From the NCBI RefSeq assembly GCF_947179165.1, contig NC_077240.1, positions 2,115,501 through 2,179,500 on the forward strand: 64,000 nucleotides of DNA, given 5' to 3'. The stretch comes from Solanum dulcamara (taxonomy: Eukaryota; Streptophyta; Magnoliopsida; Solanales; Solanaceae). The position numbers were made by a program, and so were the translations under genes. Below, piece after piece: positions 51,607 to 64,000 of this stretch. The first letter of the stretch is position 1. The number at the start of each line of letters is the position of its first letter. The notes under the pieces are model-generated. The model was given only the letters and a program-made list of their open reading frames with translations. It had not been told where the DNA came from and made no database searches.

Positions 51607-54600
51607 GATGAGTTTTATAAATTATTTTCGCTAATATGTATTAAAATTGTATTATAATTGTATTATAAGTGTTCAGTGAAAAAAATATATTATTGCTATA
51701 AATGGTAAATATTTTTTTAATGTAGTACATTTATGTAAATTTCTCTTCATTGTGAGACAACAAATAATGCTCGATGGGCTGACATTCATATGGTTTTGCC
51801 TTTTATAGCCGATCAAGATTTTGACTAAGGGGTTCAAAATCTGAAGAAGTTGATGCACGAACTAGTCGAAAGAGGTTTGACATCTACTATATATATATAA
51901 AAAAAATTATTTTAACCATGTATAAATAGTATAATTTTCTACCGAATGAGGTTTGTCTGATCTCCCTACCCACAAGGTGGCTCCGCCACTACTTATAGCC
52001 CATAGTCTTGACATGCCTTATACTCTTTAACAACAACAACATATGCGATAAAATTTCAATCCATTAAGTCTGAGGAGGATAGAGTGTGCGGTGATAAAAT
52101 GAGATAACTCTAGAATGATGTTGAAGAAAGGTGATAAAGTGAAAATTTTGAAGCATGTGATGAGGGACCATATATTGCCCAAAAAAACAGTGATTTTCTG
52201 AGCCAGATTGAACATTATAGTGTAACTAAATACGGTTTTGGCAAGTAGTAGTCATTAATTATACTTGGCCTTTTTCAGTCTAGTAGATAACAAGAAAAAG
52301 CCTAGCTAGAGAGCTGAATTTTACTACTTTGTGTACTAGTGGTAGTGGATGGCCATGAAACTTCTCACAAGTCTTATTACATCTCTCTTACTCTTCCTTT
52401 TCTAAGAGGATCTTGAATTTTAAGTCAATTTTGTGCATGCGTAACACTGCCATGTTTATTTTTAAAAGGAAATTTTTGTCCAAATTTAACCTCTTTTAAT
52501 TTACGAGATATCTTTGTTTACTTTAATATATTAGACTTTGGAGGATCGTTTGGTTGCAAGTTATGAAGTGACATGTATTAAATTAATATTAACATAAATA
52601 ATATCATGTCACATCAGATATGGTATTTGATTATTTATTTTCAGTCTCGTATAACTATATATATATATGAATTATGAAATGGAATAACAAAATCTTGCAT
52701 ACCTAGTTCCTACATTACGACTACTTGTATATATAACTCCAATTGCCCTCAGCAAACGACTGTTGAGGATATTTAATTATATCATTTTAGTTAGCAAATC
52801 GTTTCTTAACTTTGGTTGAGTTTCAATATGGACTAGGTGGATTCCATGTGTCATCATATACTTCAAGAAAAATATCTAAATTTACCTATTAACTTTAGAA
52901 TATGATTTAAAATTACCCCACATTATACTCCAGGATTGGGTTTCATTATAGTTTGAGAACAATAACAATGATTTGCTAATTGCAAAGGTATGAAATCACC
53001 CCAAAGTATATAACACAGGGTACCATAAATGTGTCATAAAGTAAAAGGTGTTTTTTTTTACCCTTCCTCTTTCTTAATCACAAGTTATAGCATGCCAATC
53101 TATGATTTTACAATCAAGTTAAATTCACCTACAATTGTAAGTATGGAACAAGAGGGCGTAAAATCTGAATTTTCTTCACTGAAAAATCGCTTTTTATATA
53201 AAAGTTCAAAAAAAATTATGTATATATATATTTTATGATTAATTTCTTTAAATGAATTTTTTTGTCTATACCACTGAACATAGATACTCTTCATAACAAG
53301 TTACAAAATTGCATTGATAGTGTGCACCTCCACTCATTAACTACTTGAACTACTATGCTTCCAAACTTTTAACTTCAAATCCCATATTCCAGACCAAAAA
53401 AGGCTAAAATCCATAGTGGAGCCCATATTTTATTATGTAGGCTTTTTCTCCATGAAGGAAATTAAGGCAAGTGTATAGAAGTAGAAGGGGACCCTGTTAA
53501 GAAAGAGAAGCACCTAATTCCTCTGTTGGTACAAGAAATGGCAGGCTGGGAAATACTGGTAATATTCTTTTAATCCTTTCTGCATATCAAAGAAAATGGG
53601 CTTCTTATTTGGGGGAAAATGGCCATTTTGTCTTGTCACTATTCATTATCATCAGATAGGAACCTTTATGACTATGTATTATTCATTCTACTAAAAATTT
53701 TGGTGCTTTACACGTCCTAATTTGCTAAATTTTGTATTTTTCTCTAGAGGAGTGATTGTACTGTCTAAGACATATTCAGAAAAATCGACCAAAATGAGCT
53801 TTTACTGCTTCACACTGATTCTATTGTGGATTTTACTTTACATCCATTTTTAGATGACTACAAGTCTCGAGTTCAAGTGTTGATTCTGACTTCTGCATAT
53901 AAAGAATATTTTCTTCTTTAGTACATCTTATCTGGGCGAATTTGAATTAATTTGGTTAGTAATATCGAATACTACATAGTTAAACTAAAAAAATATTGTA
54001 TTTATATATATCATCCTCTTTTGGCTGCACTTTCAGGTGATTAGAAGCAAGGGTGAAGCTACCGGCCGAGCACAAAGAAGATGTTAATTTAAACCCCTTT
54101 ATCCAAAAAATACGTCAGTATATAGCAGGTTAACATTAAATTTTATGTATATATAGTACTAATTCTCTTGATTTTTTTATATATTTACTTGAGATTTTAA
54201 ATTTTATACATGGTTTGTATGAACAAATTTTTTTTACAATATTTAGATTTAGGTCATCCAAAGAATATTCATATAATTGTCGGATAAAAATAACTTGACA
54301 ATGTAAAAATTGCTTACACGAACTATGCATATTACTTCATCCACCTAATGAAAATCCTAACCTACTAATTAATTGTGAAATTAGGATTTCCTCATATACT
54401 TCTAATAAATTACACTGAGAACCTCTTTGTTTTGGCTTCTTTAGAGGCACAAGAGTCTTCATATTCCCTCCAGAACATCATGATAGATTATATATATGCC
54501 TCTATCAGGCTCTTAATTAATTAATTTCTATCTCACTCAGTATTAATTTATCACTAATTAATATTAAAAAAAACTAAACAAATAGGCCGTCTTTTTCTGC

Positions 54601-55237
54601 ATTGATCCTATCATGTGAAGACTTTCAAGTGTATGGCTGGCCACATGCTATCACAAACACTTTCATTTGATTTTGTTTTAAATAATTAATCTTTGCCAAT
54701 ATTTTATCAAATCTCGAGAAAAAAAAATGACATGTGATTTCATCATATTTGTTACTTTTGTAAAAAATCATAGGCCTAATTTAAAAAGTAAAAAAAACTG
54801 TCATTACCTTCATGCCACTTCATTATTCAGAACACCATTTTCCACCGGTCAATATAAATAAAAGTAAAATATTATAGAAGTATCTCATATTACATAGACG
54901 TCGAGATTCAGAATTTAAAGTTTATGTGTTTGAGTTTAAAATTTATAATAAACCATTTGATTTACATGATTTAGAGTCTAGTTTTATACTGATTTGGTGA
55001 GTTTTTAAAACTCAAAGAAGATTATCTTCATTTGAAGTAATATTATACAGATTTTATTTTCAGAAAAAACTAGAATTATCTTGTGCTACTTGCAAGATCA
55101 TTTTTGTTGTTAAAATTATGTGAGCATTTTATAGAACAATTTAAATTATTAGATACAACATCCTTTAATTTAATTAATTATGTCTTCAACATATCATTTC
55201 CCCAGCAAGTTATTCCATTATGGCTAGACAAGTGGAT
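51607..55237. other. AT-rich gene-free spacer
   Basis: Read on both strands without finding a supported gene. Two short signal-peptide-like or exon-like fragments (52352-52405 and about 54030-54085) were examined and not accepted. No complete transposon was seen. Confidence 0.5.
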
Positions 55238-55603
55238 AATGACAATTTTAGCCCTCGATAATTAGTAAATCTTACTTTTAGTCCTTGTAATATTTAGTTA
55301 AACACATGTAATCTTGAATCAACTCTTAAAATAGATGCTTTTAATCCCTTTAGTTAGGAAATATGTGACATTTAGACTATTTTTAGAATCATAATACTCT
55401 CAAATATATATATGTGTGAGTCGTAACACTACAAATTTAACATAATGAATTGATAATTGAATCATTTAACACTCAATAATTCATAGTCATAGGGATCAAA
55501 AGTGCACAATCCATTAATCGAAGTTGAATATGTTTAACCAAAAACCAAAAGGACCAAGATAAGAATTTATCAATATTTAGGGACTAAAAGTGCTAATTCG
55601 CCC
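55238..55603. repeat. Short fold-back (MITE-like) element
   Basis: The left arm (about 55241-55353: TTTTAGCCCTCGATAATTAG ... CTTTTAGTCCTTG ... TTGGTTAAAC-like ... CTTTTAATCCCT) reappears inverted at about 55488-55600 (reverse complement CACTTTTAGTCCCTAAATAT ... CTTGGTCCTTTTGG ... GGTTAAACATATT ... CTTTTGATCCCT). Arms of about 110 bp surround a loop of about 135 bp. A target duplication was not identified. The right arm abuts a C-run at 55601-55625. Confidence 0.65.
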
Positions 55604-55625
55604 CCCTCCCCCCCCCCCCCCCCCC

Positions 55626-57361
55626 ACTCCCGACACACACCAAAAAAAATGAAGAAAAGAATTTGCAAATATGTACTCTCTTTTGGTGCAATTTTCCTGT
55701 ACTGTGAGTCTATAAATATGTCTTCATGAATAGCAGATTAACAATTATAGCCAAACATATAGTTTGAAGCATCACAGAATATTTCTTTTTGTGTTCATAT
55801 ATTATCACTTACTTTTTTTTAATGCTAAAAGAAGATTAAAATTACTATGAAAGACCTAAGATTTGCTTAGTGGATAGCCACTAATAAAAATATTGATCAT
55901 AAAAAGATAGCAAAGTATTGTTTGTGGCTCATATAATTTTATGAAATTATTTTATTGTGAACAAGAATATTTGGACAAATTAAAGTTGTTATTATTCTCT
56001 AAACAAACAAATAGAGGGGGAAAAACGAAACCATTGGATTTCAAATCTTTAATTTTTATGATGCCTATATTCGAGATGATGGAAGAACGGTGCTCTTTAA
56101 TTCTCTTTAATTTCTTCATACTTTATTTCTAAAGAAATTTTTAGTTGTACGTCAATTCCATATTTAAAATATTACTACTCCATTAGCTTTTGGAATGTGC
56201 TTTACTTTAATTTCCTCCTTTCTAATTGCTAAACTTGTGAAAAATTTCCAAAAAATGGTGTTGGTTAAATATGATTAAAAAAATATTGTCTAGTCTGAGT
56301 CTTCTTTGAGTTTAGCTCTAACATTCCTAATGTAAAAGAATTTTTATACCACCAGATCATTTAAAACTTAATTTAGAGTAGTAGCTTGTAAAAATTAAGT
56401 GGAAAAGATCGAAAATGTCCCTCAACTTTCATTTATTACTTGACTTTATTTTTATCGTTAAAATCAAATTATTCCTACGCCCTACCGTCTACAAAGTTAA
56501 CACATATACTCATGATTTGGATGAAATCTCCCAAAATGACTTCAATTACCCAATTTCAGTAAAAATTCTATGTTTAAAATAATTTTTCAACTAAGCAACC
56601 CATTTAGTCAAAATCCAAATCAAATTAAATCCAAAAATCTACCACCAAAATCCAAAAATAATTTTCAATTCACCCCCAAAACATGGAATCCTAAACCAAA
56701 TTATTTCAAATTTCATACATAAAGTCATAAACACTCCAAAAAGTTTTCGATCTACTTATTCAGTTTAAACCAAATATATATTTGATATTATACCATATTG
56801 TATATTCTATATTTAGCTCAATGAACCAAACATATATCAATGAAAATATATTCACTAAATCTCGACATTATTTAAATCACGAATTATAATTTTGAATAAT
56901 TTGTTCCCCATTAAACAACCCCCAAATGAGCCTTGTTATAAATCAATCATCTTTTTGTTGCTTTGTTTTGCCAAAGGTTAATTCGAGTTTGGCGGAGGCA
57001 ATTTATAATTAACCTGTCATTTCACGCGTGATTAGATTAATGTAACAGGGATTTATTATTAAAATAATTAAGCATTATTGAAAGTGATTAAGTTAATAAT
57101 GTCCATTAGCGTTTAGTTTGTGACTAATAACATGACAGCATTAGTCATGTCTCATATCAATTTTTTAATTTCTTTTTTGAAAGGAAAGAACTAATTAAGA
57201 AGAAAGAAGACTTAGAGATATGGGTAAAATGTACAAGTTAGGTGAATAATTTCCACCGATCATTGCTTTCATCTTTAATTAGAGATTTTGAATTTAAATT
57301 CAAAATATAAAATTTCCTTTGTTAAGTGAGCATTTTAATCCCATAAAAAAAATCCAAACAT
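55626..57361. other. AT-rich gene-free spacer
   Basis: No gene, RNA or complete element recognised. Confidence 0.5.
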
Positions 57362-57583
57362 AAATATGAATTTCAATATTGCATCCTCCGATAATCAAAC
57401 ATCGAATGAAAAAGGAAAAACAAAAATCAAGTTTAGCCCCATTAATTTGACATATTCTATGGGCACTTAATTTCTTCACAAATATGAATTTCAATATTGC
57501 ATCCATCGAATGATGAAGAAAAAACAAAAATCAAGTTTAGCCCCATTAATTTGACAAATTCTATGGGCACTTAATTTCTTCTC
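57362..57583. repeat. Tandem duplication of about 118 bp
   Basis: Unit 1 (57362-57479) and unit 2 (57480-57583) both run from AAATATGAATTTCAATATTG through AAATCAAGTTTAGCCCCATT to TCTATGGGCACTTAATTTCT. Unit 2 lacks about 15-20 bases after GCATCC. The high identity suggests a recent event. Confidence 0.9.
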
Positions 57584-60500
57584 ATAAATGAAAAGTGAAA
57601 AAAAAAAAGTAGTAAAAAATTAGTGCATTTCCTTTTCACTTACTTAAGTCAAAGTCCAAACATAGCATGTCTTTCAACTTCTATGGATTACTTTTTCATT
57701 TTCCTGTTCAAGAAATTATTGGGGGTATATAAATATTGATTAGTAGTTTAACTGTCAATAAAAAAAAATCAACTATGAAATTACCAAATTCTGTTAAATG
57801 GCTATTTTGATTTATTTCAATAATGATGAGAAAATAGTTACAACCTAATATTTTAAGTGTAGGGTTCCAATTACGTAAACGTCTCCTTTAAAATGATTTT
57901 TCATATTTTAAAAATTTATCCAAATAGAGAACTTGAGATTGACAAAATATTACATTATCTCTAACATCCACAAATTTTACTAAAAGAATCATTTATTAAA
58001 CAACGATCCCAAAATGCCAAAACAAATGAAAATTTTAGCATTAAATTTTTCTCCCGCAAAATTTATATTATATGTTTATTTTTTGTTTCACCTAGAAACA
58101 TTCAAAATTTAACATGTTGTTCCCCCCTAATAATAATAATTATTATGCTGTATTAACACCGTATAGATTTTCATTTTTAATGTGGAAAAAGCATCGAATC
58201 ACGTTGTATTGTTCCTGTAACATGGACTTAATTATGGTCATTATACAAGGATCTAGTGATATTATTACTTATTTATAACTAGGATTTGTACTTGTGCTGA
58301 AAACTTTGTTCCCTGCACGTGCCACTTGTTCTTTACTTCTTTTTTATGGTCAGAATTCTCTCTTGATTTAAGTCGAGGATCTATCGGAAGAATTTATAAA
58401 GATAAGACTATGTACATCTTTTTCTCTTCAAATTTATTGATAATATTACATTAAATATATTATTTGAAAATTTTCTCCATTTTTTTTTTGGAAATTACCA
58501 AAGTTTTCTCTATCAAGCCATTTTTGTTGCATTATTTTACTTATCTATTTTATATTGTCTTTCTTAAAAATGTTATAACTCCATTATAAGTCTGTCGATT
58601 CTCTAAATCTAATGTACAATCTAGACATGATACCGTTGCTTTATTGCTAAAATGTGACATTATACTTTGTGAAAAAATCAAATACACAATATTAGTGGTT
58701 ATTATTATAAAAGAAAACAGACACACCAAGAATTCAACAAATATCGACCAATCGAATGCAAAATAGTATCAATTGCATTATTTTTTTCAAAAGAAAACAA
58801 AAAGGCCCTATGATTTAGATGCTTTGAATAAGATTAGAAAACACATTTCACATGCAATTTCCTTTAGAAGGAATAACTAGTTTCTGTAATTGACACTTCG
58901 GGTGTGTTTCTTGTGTACAAACTATATTATTTTTAAATTATTTATATATAATTTTTGATAAATACTTGAAATCGTGTGGGGTGAAAAATAGGTTTGTATG
59001 GATGGGGTTATTGAGATGGGTGAAGATGATGTGTGATGTTAGAGCTTGAAGAGGACATAATCAATGTGAAATATCATTCACGTAACTTTTTTTCTATTTT
59101 TATTAAGAAAGTTATTATTGCATCGTTAAAAAAATATTTTTCTAAAGAGAATAATTTTTTAAAAATTTAGCCAATCGAACATAAAAAAACTAAACTAATC
59201 TCCTCCGTAATGAACGCATCCTTAAGGTCTAGAATTAACTCAATTATTGCCACAGCCATACACAAAATAGGCAAGAGAAAAGAAAATATGCTAAAAGTGA
59301 TCCCAACGTAACTCCTGCTCTCTCAAAAGGAAACAAAATTAGTTTGTTTTTTTTTGGGTGGTTACTGGTTAGGGGCTTTGTGTATAGAAGGAGCCAGTAA
59401 TTTATATTTTAAGGATTCGAAATTATAAAATGATAACTTCAAGTATTAATAAATAGCTTCATAATTTAATATGTATATATATATATATATATATATTGAA
59501 TAATAATTCAAAGACTTATTCATACGTGGTGGTTACTCTATATATATCAACTAATTGACAAGACGATATCTTCTTTATTTAAACTTGTATCAATCAACTT
59601 TCAGTAGACTGATAAATATTCTCATCTTATTTTTCTTTCCAAATAATCATAATAAAGTAATGTAATTTGATATAAATGATGTCGAATTCTTTTGTAGATT
59701 TTATTTTGTGGGTGAGGTTGCTTTCAGAAAAAGGAAAGAAAAAATGATGGACTATAATTGATCAGATCAATTGTAGTTGTATTTAGTCTGAAGAATCAAT
59801 GATCATCATAACAAAAGCCAAAAATATCTCAAAACAATTTGTGGATGGTGTCTATGAGCCCCTTTTTATTACATGAATAACTATTTGCTATATTCTCCTA
59901 TAATGTTTTTGTTCAGGAATGTGCTCATGAAATATTGTTAAAGAAAAATCTAATTGTACAATAATAAAATATCTACATTTATACATATTGTTTGAAGTCA
60001 TCACCAATAAGATAAAATATTTACATGTATTCGATATTTTCATCAAGTCAAATAATTTAATTTTAGAAGACATTAAGAGATGATATATATATATATATAT
60101 TCTTAGAAGTTAAGAATAAAATAAAAACATGCATCACATAACCTGCTTAGAGTTTAAACATAAAATAAAAACGTATCACGTAATCATAACTAATAAAAGA
60201 AAGTTTTGTTTAAAAATATGTATCTTGGATTCATTTATTTTGTATACAGCTATGCTAATAAATTTTTTATCTCAACAATCAAATCCCAAGAACCAAATTA
60301 TTCAACTAGATAACTTAGTTTGCGAACTAAAATTTTTAGAGCCAAACGACCGTAGAAGTTGTAAATAAGGAGCAATCCTTGAAATGGTTATTAAATGATA
60401 ACTACAACAATAAAAAATATATTTAAAAATACAACTGCATAATTAAGTCCTTGAAAGAGAAACTAAAAATGAGATTACAAACCCCAAATTTACAAAACAC

Positions 60501-60758
60501 CAATATTCCTCGAAAGGATTTATTCTTAATAATAATACTACTTGAAAAAAGAGAAAATCTTAGCAAGAGAACTAAATACTTCTACTACTAGATAATAATA
60601 ATACATGAAAAGGGGATTTCTCTCTATTTGAAATTCTTTTTCTCATCAACCATCTGATATTCGAAATCGCTGACTAATTTCGACTATTTTTTTTTCCCTT
60701 GGAGCACATTTATCCGGTGTTTTGTTCGAAATTTACCAGCTCGACTAATATGGTAACT
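57584..60758. other. AT-rich gene-free spacer downstream of the bZIP gene
   Basis: No gene. The right end includes the 3' UTR side of the bZIP gene. Short AT dinucleotide tracts occur at about 59470-59495 and 60080-60100. Confidence 0.5.
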
Positions 60759-61241
60759 TCAGTACTGATTGACACATAGATAATTCCAAGAATTGGTCAC
60801 GTTGAACCCATCAAGCATAGTGTCATTTTGTGGAAAATTGAAGCTATAAGGCTCATTGTTGTCCATGGCAAGTCCAAGTCCATTACAATTGACGTTGTTG
60901 GCATCCAAAACTGCAATGATTTCATTAAGTGACTCAAGTCTATGGCTAAGTTCACTTAATTGAGCTCTCAAGATTGAATTTTCAGCCTCAACATTAAGAT
61001 AATGTTGTGTTGTGACATTCATACTTGTCAAAATCTGATTATTTTCGTTTCTTAAAGCTGATACTTGAGCCATCAAATCATCCAAATGTTTCTGTTTTCT
61101 CATTCTTGATCTTCTAGCTGATTCTCTGTTTGATATCATTCTTTTTCTCTTCCTTTGATCCATTAATTGCTGAAGATCTTCCTCTGACCCTGAGTTTTGT
61201 ATAAATGATGAACCTGATGATGTACCACTTGATGATGCCAT
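60759..61241 (-). CDS. Group S1 bZIP transcription factor (bZIP11/bZIP2-like)
   Basis: Intronless gene for a 160-residue nuclear bZIP that pairs with group C bZIPs and controls amino-acid and sugar metabolism under low energy (family knowledge). The start MASSSGTSSG at 61241 is the first ATG of this frame. The basic region RKRKRMISNRESARRSR has the invariant N-x7-R (Asn38, Arg46), followed by KQKHLDDL and a long leucine zipper (QVSALRNENNQILTSMNVTT, YLNVEAENSILRAQLSEL, HRLESLNEI). The tail ends NSWNYLCVNQY. Small size, no intron and a long leader with the sucrose-control uORF place it in the S1 group, probably the bZIP11/2/44 branch. Translation should fall when sucrose is high. The nearest coding neighbour left of it is more than 16 kb away. 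Confidence 0.95.
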   Translation of the reverse strand: MASSSGTSSGSSFIQNSGSEEDLQQLMDQRKRKRMISNRESARRSRMRKQKHLDDLMAQVSALRNENNQILTSMNVTTQHYLNVEAENSILRAQLSELSHRLESLNEIIAVLDANNVNCNGLGLAMDNNEPYSFNFPQNDTMLDGFNVTNSWNYLCVNQY

Positions 61242-61452
61242 GACCAAATATTCTCAACAACCGTACTAGTATTTTCAAAAAAAAAATTAAATGTTAAAAT
61301 TAGAGAAATACTAGCAGGACCCAGATGGAGATTTTGATTTTGAAACAGAGTAGAATGAAAAATATTTTGTAGATTTTTTAACTTCTTTTTTTTCTTTTTA
61401 TTTATAGATTAGTAATTAATTAATTATATAAGAGTAGTTTTAGGGGTAGGGG

Positions 61453-61578
61453 CTATGAAATGAAGTAAAACCAGTAAAGGAAAACAACAGAAAAAGATTG
61501 CACCAAATGGGTCCTGCGCCTATATGTGGAATTTATCATAAACCCCGAAAGAAACAGTTCACTCAGAATTGCAGACAT
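61453..61578 (-). CDS. Sucrose-control upstream ORF (conserved peptide uORF of S1 bZIPs)
   Basis: A 41-codon ORF plus stop, 211 bases upstream of the bZIP start codon. It starts MSAILSELFL and contains SGFMINST, RRRTHL and VQSFSVVFLYWFY before a stop after ISS-like FIS. The block RRRTHLVQSFSVVFLYWFY is the conserved SC-peptide of S1 bZIP leaders. In Arabidopsis the nascent peptide stalls ribosomes when sucrose is high, shutting down main-ORF translation (sucrose-induced repression of translation). Only the C-terminal part is conserved; the first ten residues vary between species. The motif is seen directly; the sucrose response here is inferred. Confidence 0.95.
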   Translation of the reverse strand: MSAILSELFLSGFMINSTYRRRTHLVQSFSVVFLYWFYFIS

Positions 61579-61612
61579 GAATTTCAAAGATTAAAAATAA
61601 TTGGGGTAGCAT
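61559..61612 (-). CDS. Short uORF overlapping the sucrose-control uORF
   Basis: ATG at 61612, 17 codons (MLPQLFLIFEIHVCNSE) and a stop at 61559-61561, in a different frame from the sucrose-control uORF and overlapping its first 20 bases. A ribosome that translates this frame would pass the start of the sucrose-control uORF, so it could modulate how often that peptide is made. Overlapping uORFs are known in bZIP11-type leaders; the effect here is inferred. Confidence 0.6.
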   Translation of the reverse strand: MLPQLFLIFEIHVCNSE

Positions 61613-61863
61613 CAAGATTAACTTAAAAGAAAAAAAAATTAAAAACCCTTTATGATTTTTGATGGAAGAAAATGAACGAAAAAAACACTTTCTTGGTATT
61701 TTTTTGAGAGAGTTTGGGTGGTGGAGATTCCAAGAAAAACTTGAAACAAAAAAATCAGAGCTTTGGCAGAGGAAAGGAACAAAAAACGAGAGGAGGCTTT
61801 GATGATGAAGAGAGAAAAGGAAGGAGAAAAGAGAGAGGGGTTAAAGAAGGTGTTTTGGCTGGG

Positions 61864-61871
61864 ATTTTATA
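61864..61871 (-). promoter_or_regulatory. Probable TATA box of the bZIP gene
   Basis: On the minus strand TATAAAAT sits 623 bases upstream of the bZIP start codon. This predicts a leader of about 590 nt that includes both uORFs and several pyrimidine-rich stretches, a length usual for S1 bZIP transcripts. Confidence 0.6.
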
Positions 61872-61984
61872 GCACAAAAAGTGGGTGTCAACAAATTAAA
61901 ATAATTTGTTCAAATGGAAAAAGTTCCAACTTTACTTTCATACTTATACGAATAGCTTTTAACTCGTTATACATTAGAATTGTG

Positions 61985-62014
61985 GTAATATATATATATA
62001 TATATATATATATA
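61985..62014. repeat. (AT)n microsatellite
   Basis: A run of about 14 TA repeats in the distal bZIP promoter. Confidence 0.8.
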
Positions 62015-62049
62015 ATGTATTTATATCAAGCTAATAAAAAATAATATAT

Positions 62050-64000
62050 AAATAGAAAGTTGCTGGGATGATAAGCATTTTCTTTATTTCAAAAAAAATA
62101 GTAATTGTCATTAAGTTTAAAAAAATAAAGAGATTTTTTAATTTTGTGGTTCTAAATTAAAGTTACGTTAAATGTACCAAAATTTTTTCTAATCTTATAA
62201 TTTTAAACATTTTACATGAAAAACTGAAATTAAAATATTGTAAAAAATGAAACGGATTATTTTTTTTGAAATAAATTAAAAAGAAAAGTAGATATATTTT
62301 TTTAAATGGAGGAAGTACTACTTTTTACCTCAAACTTTAAAGTTATGAGCTTCTAGAAAGTGATATATATACACACTCTTAAAACTGGGATTATACACTG
62401 TTACTTTGCCTTATGAAGATAAAAATTTAATACCAAAATAGAATTAATTAACATATATTTTTATTTTATTTCATAATTAAATAATTTGATGTATATATTT
62501 AATGCGAAAACTATTCATGTTTTTGCTTTAAAAAAAATAATCTCATATTTAGGACCAACACAAATTAGGTTGATTATATTTTAGAAAAGCTCCAAAAGGT
62601 CAATTGTCTATAAGAAATGATTTGTTAACGCTAGATAAAACGAATTACTTGAAAATATATTAAGATATTTTACATATTTGTTTTCCCTTTTTAGAAGGAG
62701 CTTTTATCATTTTGGTTCTTTATTGTTTCGAACTCATAATTTTAAGATTAAAAGTGAGAAATACTTAGTTCACGTAGTTGTGAGTGTGTTTAATTTCATT
62801 TTTATTGTTGAAAGATATGGAAAAAAAAAATGGATGGAAAAATATAAAAAAGGAAGTTTGGAATATAGTATGAGAAAAGAAAAGTAAGAAGGGTGAAAGG
62901 GACATGTGGGGTGGGAAGAGAAACCTCCACGTCCGTCTAGATCCAGCTGGGGAGCAACATACCACACATTAAACTTAAATTTTCTTCTCTTACCTCGTTA
63001 CTCCTTAAACTTTCTCCTAATTTCAATTAACCTCCAAATAACTTCGCTATTTATTTTTAATTTTTCATACAATAGCATGAACTTGACTCTCCTTTTTTTT
63101 TAATCTGTTCTATATAAATAATATATATTATTTTAAAAAATAATGTAAAAATTATTATAAATTATTAAAATTAATAATTTAAAATATATTTTTAAGAAAA
63201 TTAATTGACTCTGTAAATTTATATGTAGTACATATATTAAATTTGTGCTACCACGAATTGCTATATCTAGTATTTAGAAATGTGACCAAACACTTATCAC
63301 TCCCTCAATTTTATCTGGTTTGTTTTATTTTTCACTTATCACAAAATTTACGAAAATAAATATATTTTTTAAAATTTTATAATTTTAAACTAAAAATATA
63401 TATAAAAAATATCTCTTAAATAGATTATGTAAAAATCAAAATTAAAAAATTATAAAAAAAAATCTCTTAAACGAAGACGACAAATAAATTGACATAATAT
63501 TTCAATTTCATAGCTTTTACGCGCAAGTAGTTTATTGTAACACGTGCATCCGTCAATAATAAAAGGTAATTACAGCACACAGTATTTATTATTAAAAAAA
63601 CTTTTTTGCAATCTCTAAAAGGATTTTTAATTACATTAATTATATAAATACTAAATAATTATTTATCTCTCTTCTAAGTTTATAATATAAATAATTTATG
63701 TCTTTTCACAATATAAAATATTTTGAAAGATTTTTATTAGCTAAAAGCTTACAATGCCTGATAAGGAACGAGCGGAGCAAATACAAGGATGAGCTCAGGT
63801 GGTTTGAAGAGTGGTTATTTATGCGGATGACTTTAAATCGATCTCTTCTTAATGTTTTTTGGATCAAGTCTGTCGTATAAGGCTTATCTAGTGCAGTTTA
63901 TATTTTCAATATAGTTTGCGCTTCTCCTATCTTCCATATACACTACCAACATAATTATGGCGTAGCGATAATACTGACTCACCCTTAATCGAAAGTCTCG
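62050..64000. other. AT-rich spacer at the right edge
   Basis: Distal upstream region of the bZIP gene. Unpaired Stowaway-end-like words occur (GGAGGAAGTAC at about 62298, CTCCCTCAATTTTATCTGG at about 63301). The last 260 bases are less AT-rich and could border another gene or element outside the window; no protein motif was recognised. Confidence 0.5.

Noticed and set aside
52352..52405. Plus-strand ATG followed by a signal-peptide-like stretch (MAMKLLTSLITSLLLFLF)
   Set aside because: A stop follows after 18 codons, with no GT donor in the right place and no matching downstream exon.
54030..54085. Possible terminal exon (CTTTCAG then VIRSKGEATGRAQRRC and a stop)
   Set aside because: Acceptor-like context, but no upstream exon or family match could be found.
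63698..63880. Frame near the right edge (CLIRNERSKYKDELRWFEEW)
   Set aside because: Slightly better composition than the spacer, but no family recognised and no splice partner in the window.

Overview
The window is plant nuclear DNA, most likely from a Solanaceae genome (Solanum or a relative). The genes have GT/AG introns, the spacers are AT-rich and full of transposon debris, and two truncated Au-type SINE copies are present. I assembled eight protein-coding genes by joining exons on splice signals with reading frames kept. Every internally complete model closes in frame.

Layout. A CrRLK1L receptor-kinase gene runs off the left edge (3-746, minus). A spacer with a fold-back repeat follows. 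Next come RPT4, an ATPase subunit of the 26S proteasome base (4710-9494, plus), and then, on the minus strand, an IMPL2-type histidinol-phosphate phosphatase (10296-14840), a YnSK2 dehydrin (16467-17433) and a RING-H2 protein (18970-23055). A gene-free AT-rich stretch leads to a small minus-strand gene for a Casparian strip integrity factor (CIF) peptide precursor (33383-34978). After it come a DnaJ-X class J-protein (39264-44198, minus), about 16 kb of nested transposon remains (roughly 45-51 kb) and AT-rich spacer, and finally an intronless group-S1 bZIP gene (60759-61241, minus). The bZIP leader carries the conserved sucrose-control upstream ORF (61453-61578).

Gene order. From memory of Arabidopsis locus numbers, receptor kinase - IMPL2 - dehydrin - RING - DnaJ matches neighbouring genes around At4g39110-At4g39150. 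The CIF and bZIP genes match the adjacent pair At4g34600 (CIF2) and At4g34590 (bZIP11). The window therefore looks like an ancestral block, expanded and interrupted by transposons. Plant neighbours are not an operon, and I see no functional pathway linking these genes.

Mobile DNA. The best-supported elements have both ends and a target-site duplication: a hAT-type MITE and a Mutator-type MITE inside one RING intron, a Stowaway-like MITE in a DnaJ intron, a Tourist-like inverted-repeat element at 30.5-31.7 kb, and a 3.0-kb TG...CA solo-LTR-like element with a 5-bp duplication that interrupts an older Mutator-like relic. There is also a degenerate LINE reverse-transcriptase C-terminus in an IMPL2 intron.

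I found no clear evidence of a previously undescribed system. The most rewarding items are the CIF precursor, the sucrose-control uORF with its overlapping partner uORF, the conserved gene order, and the nested transposons.
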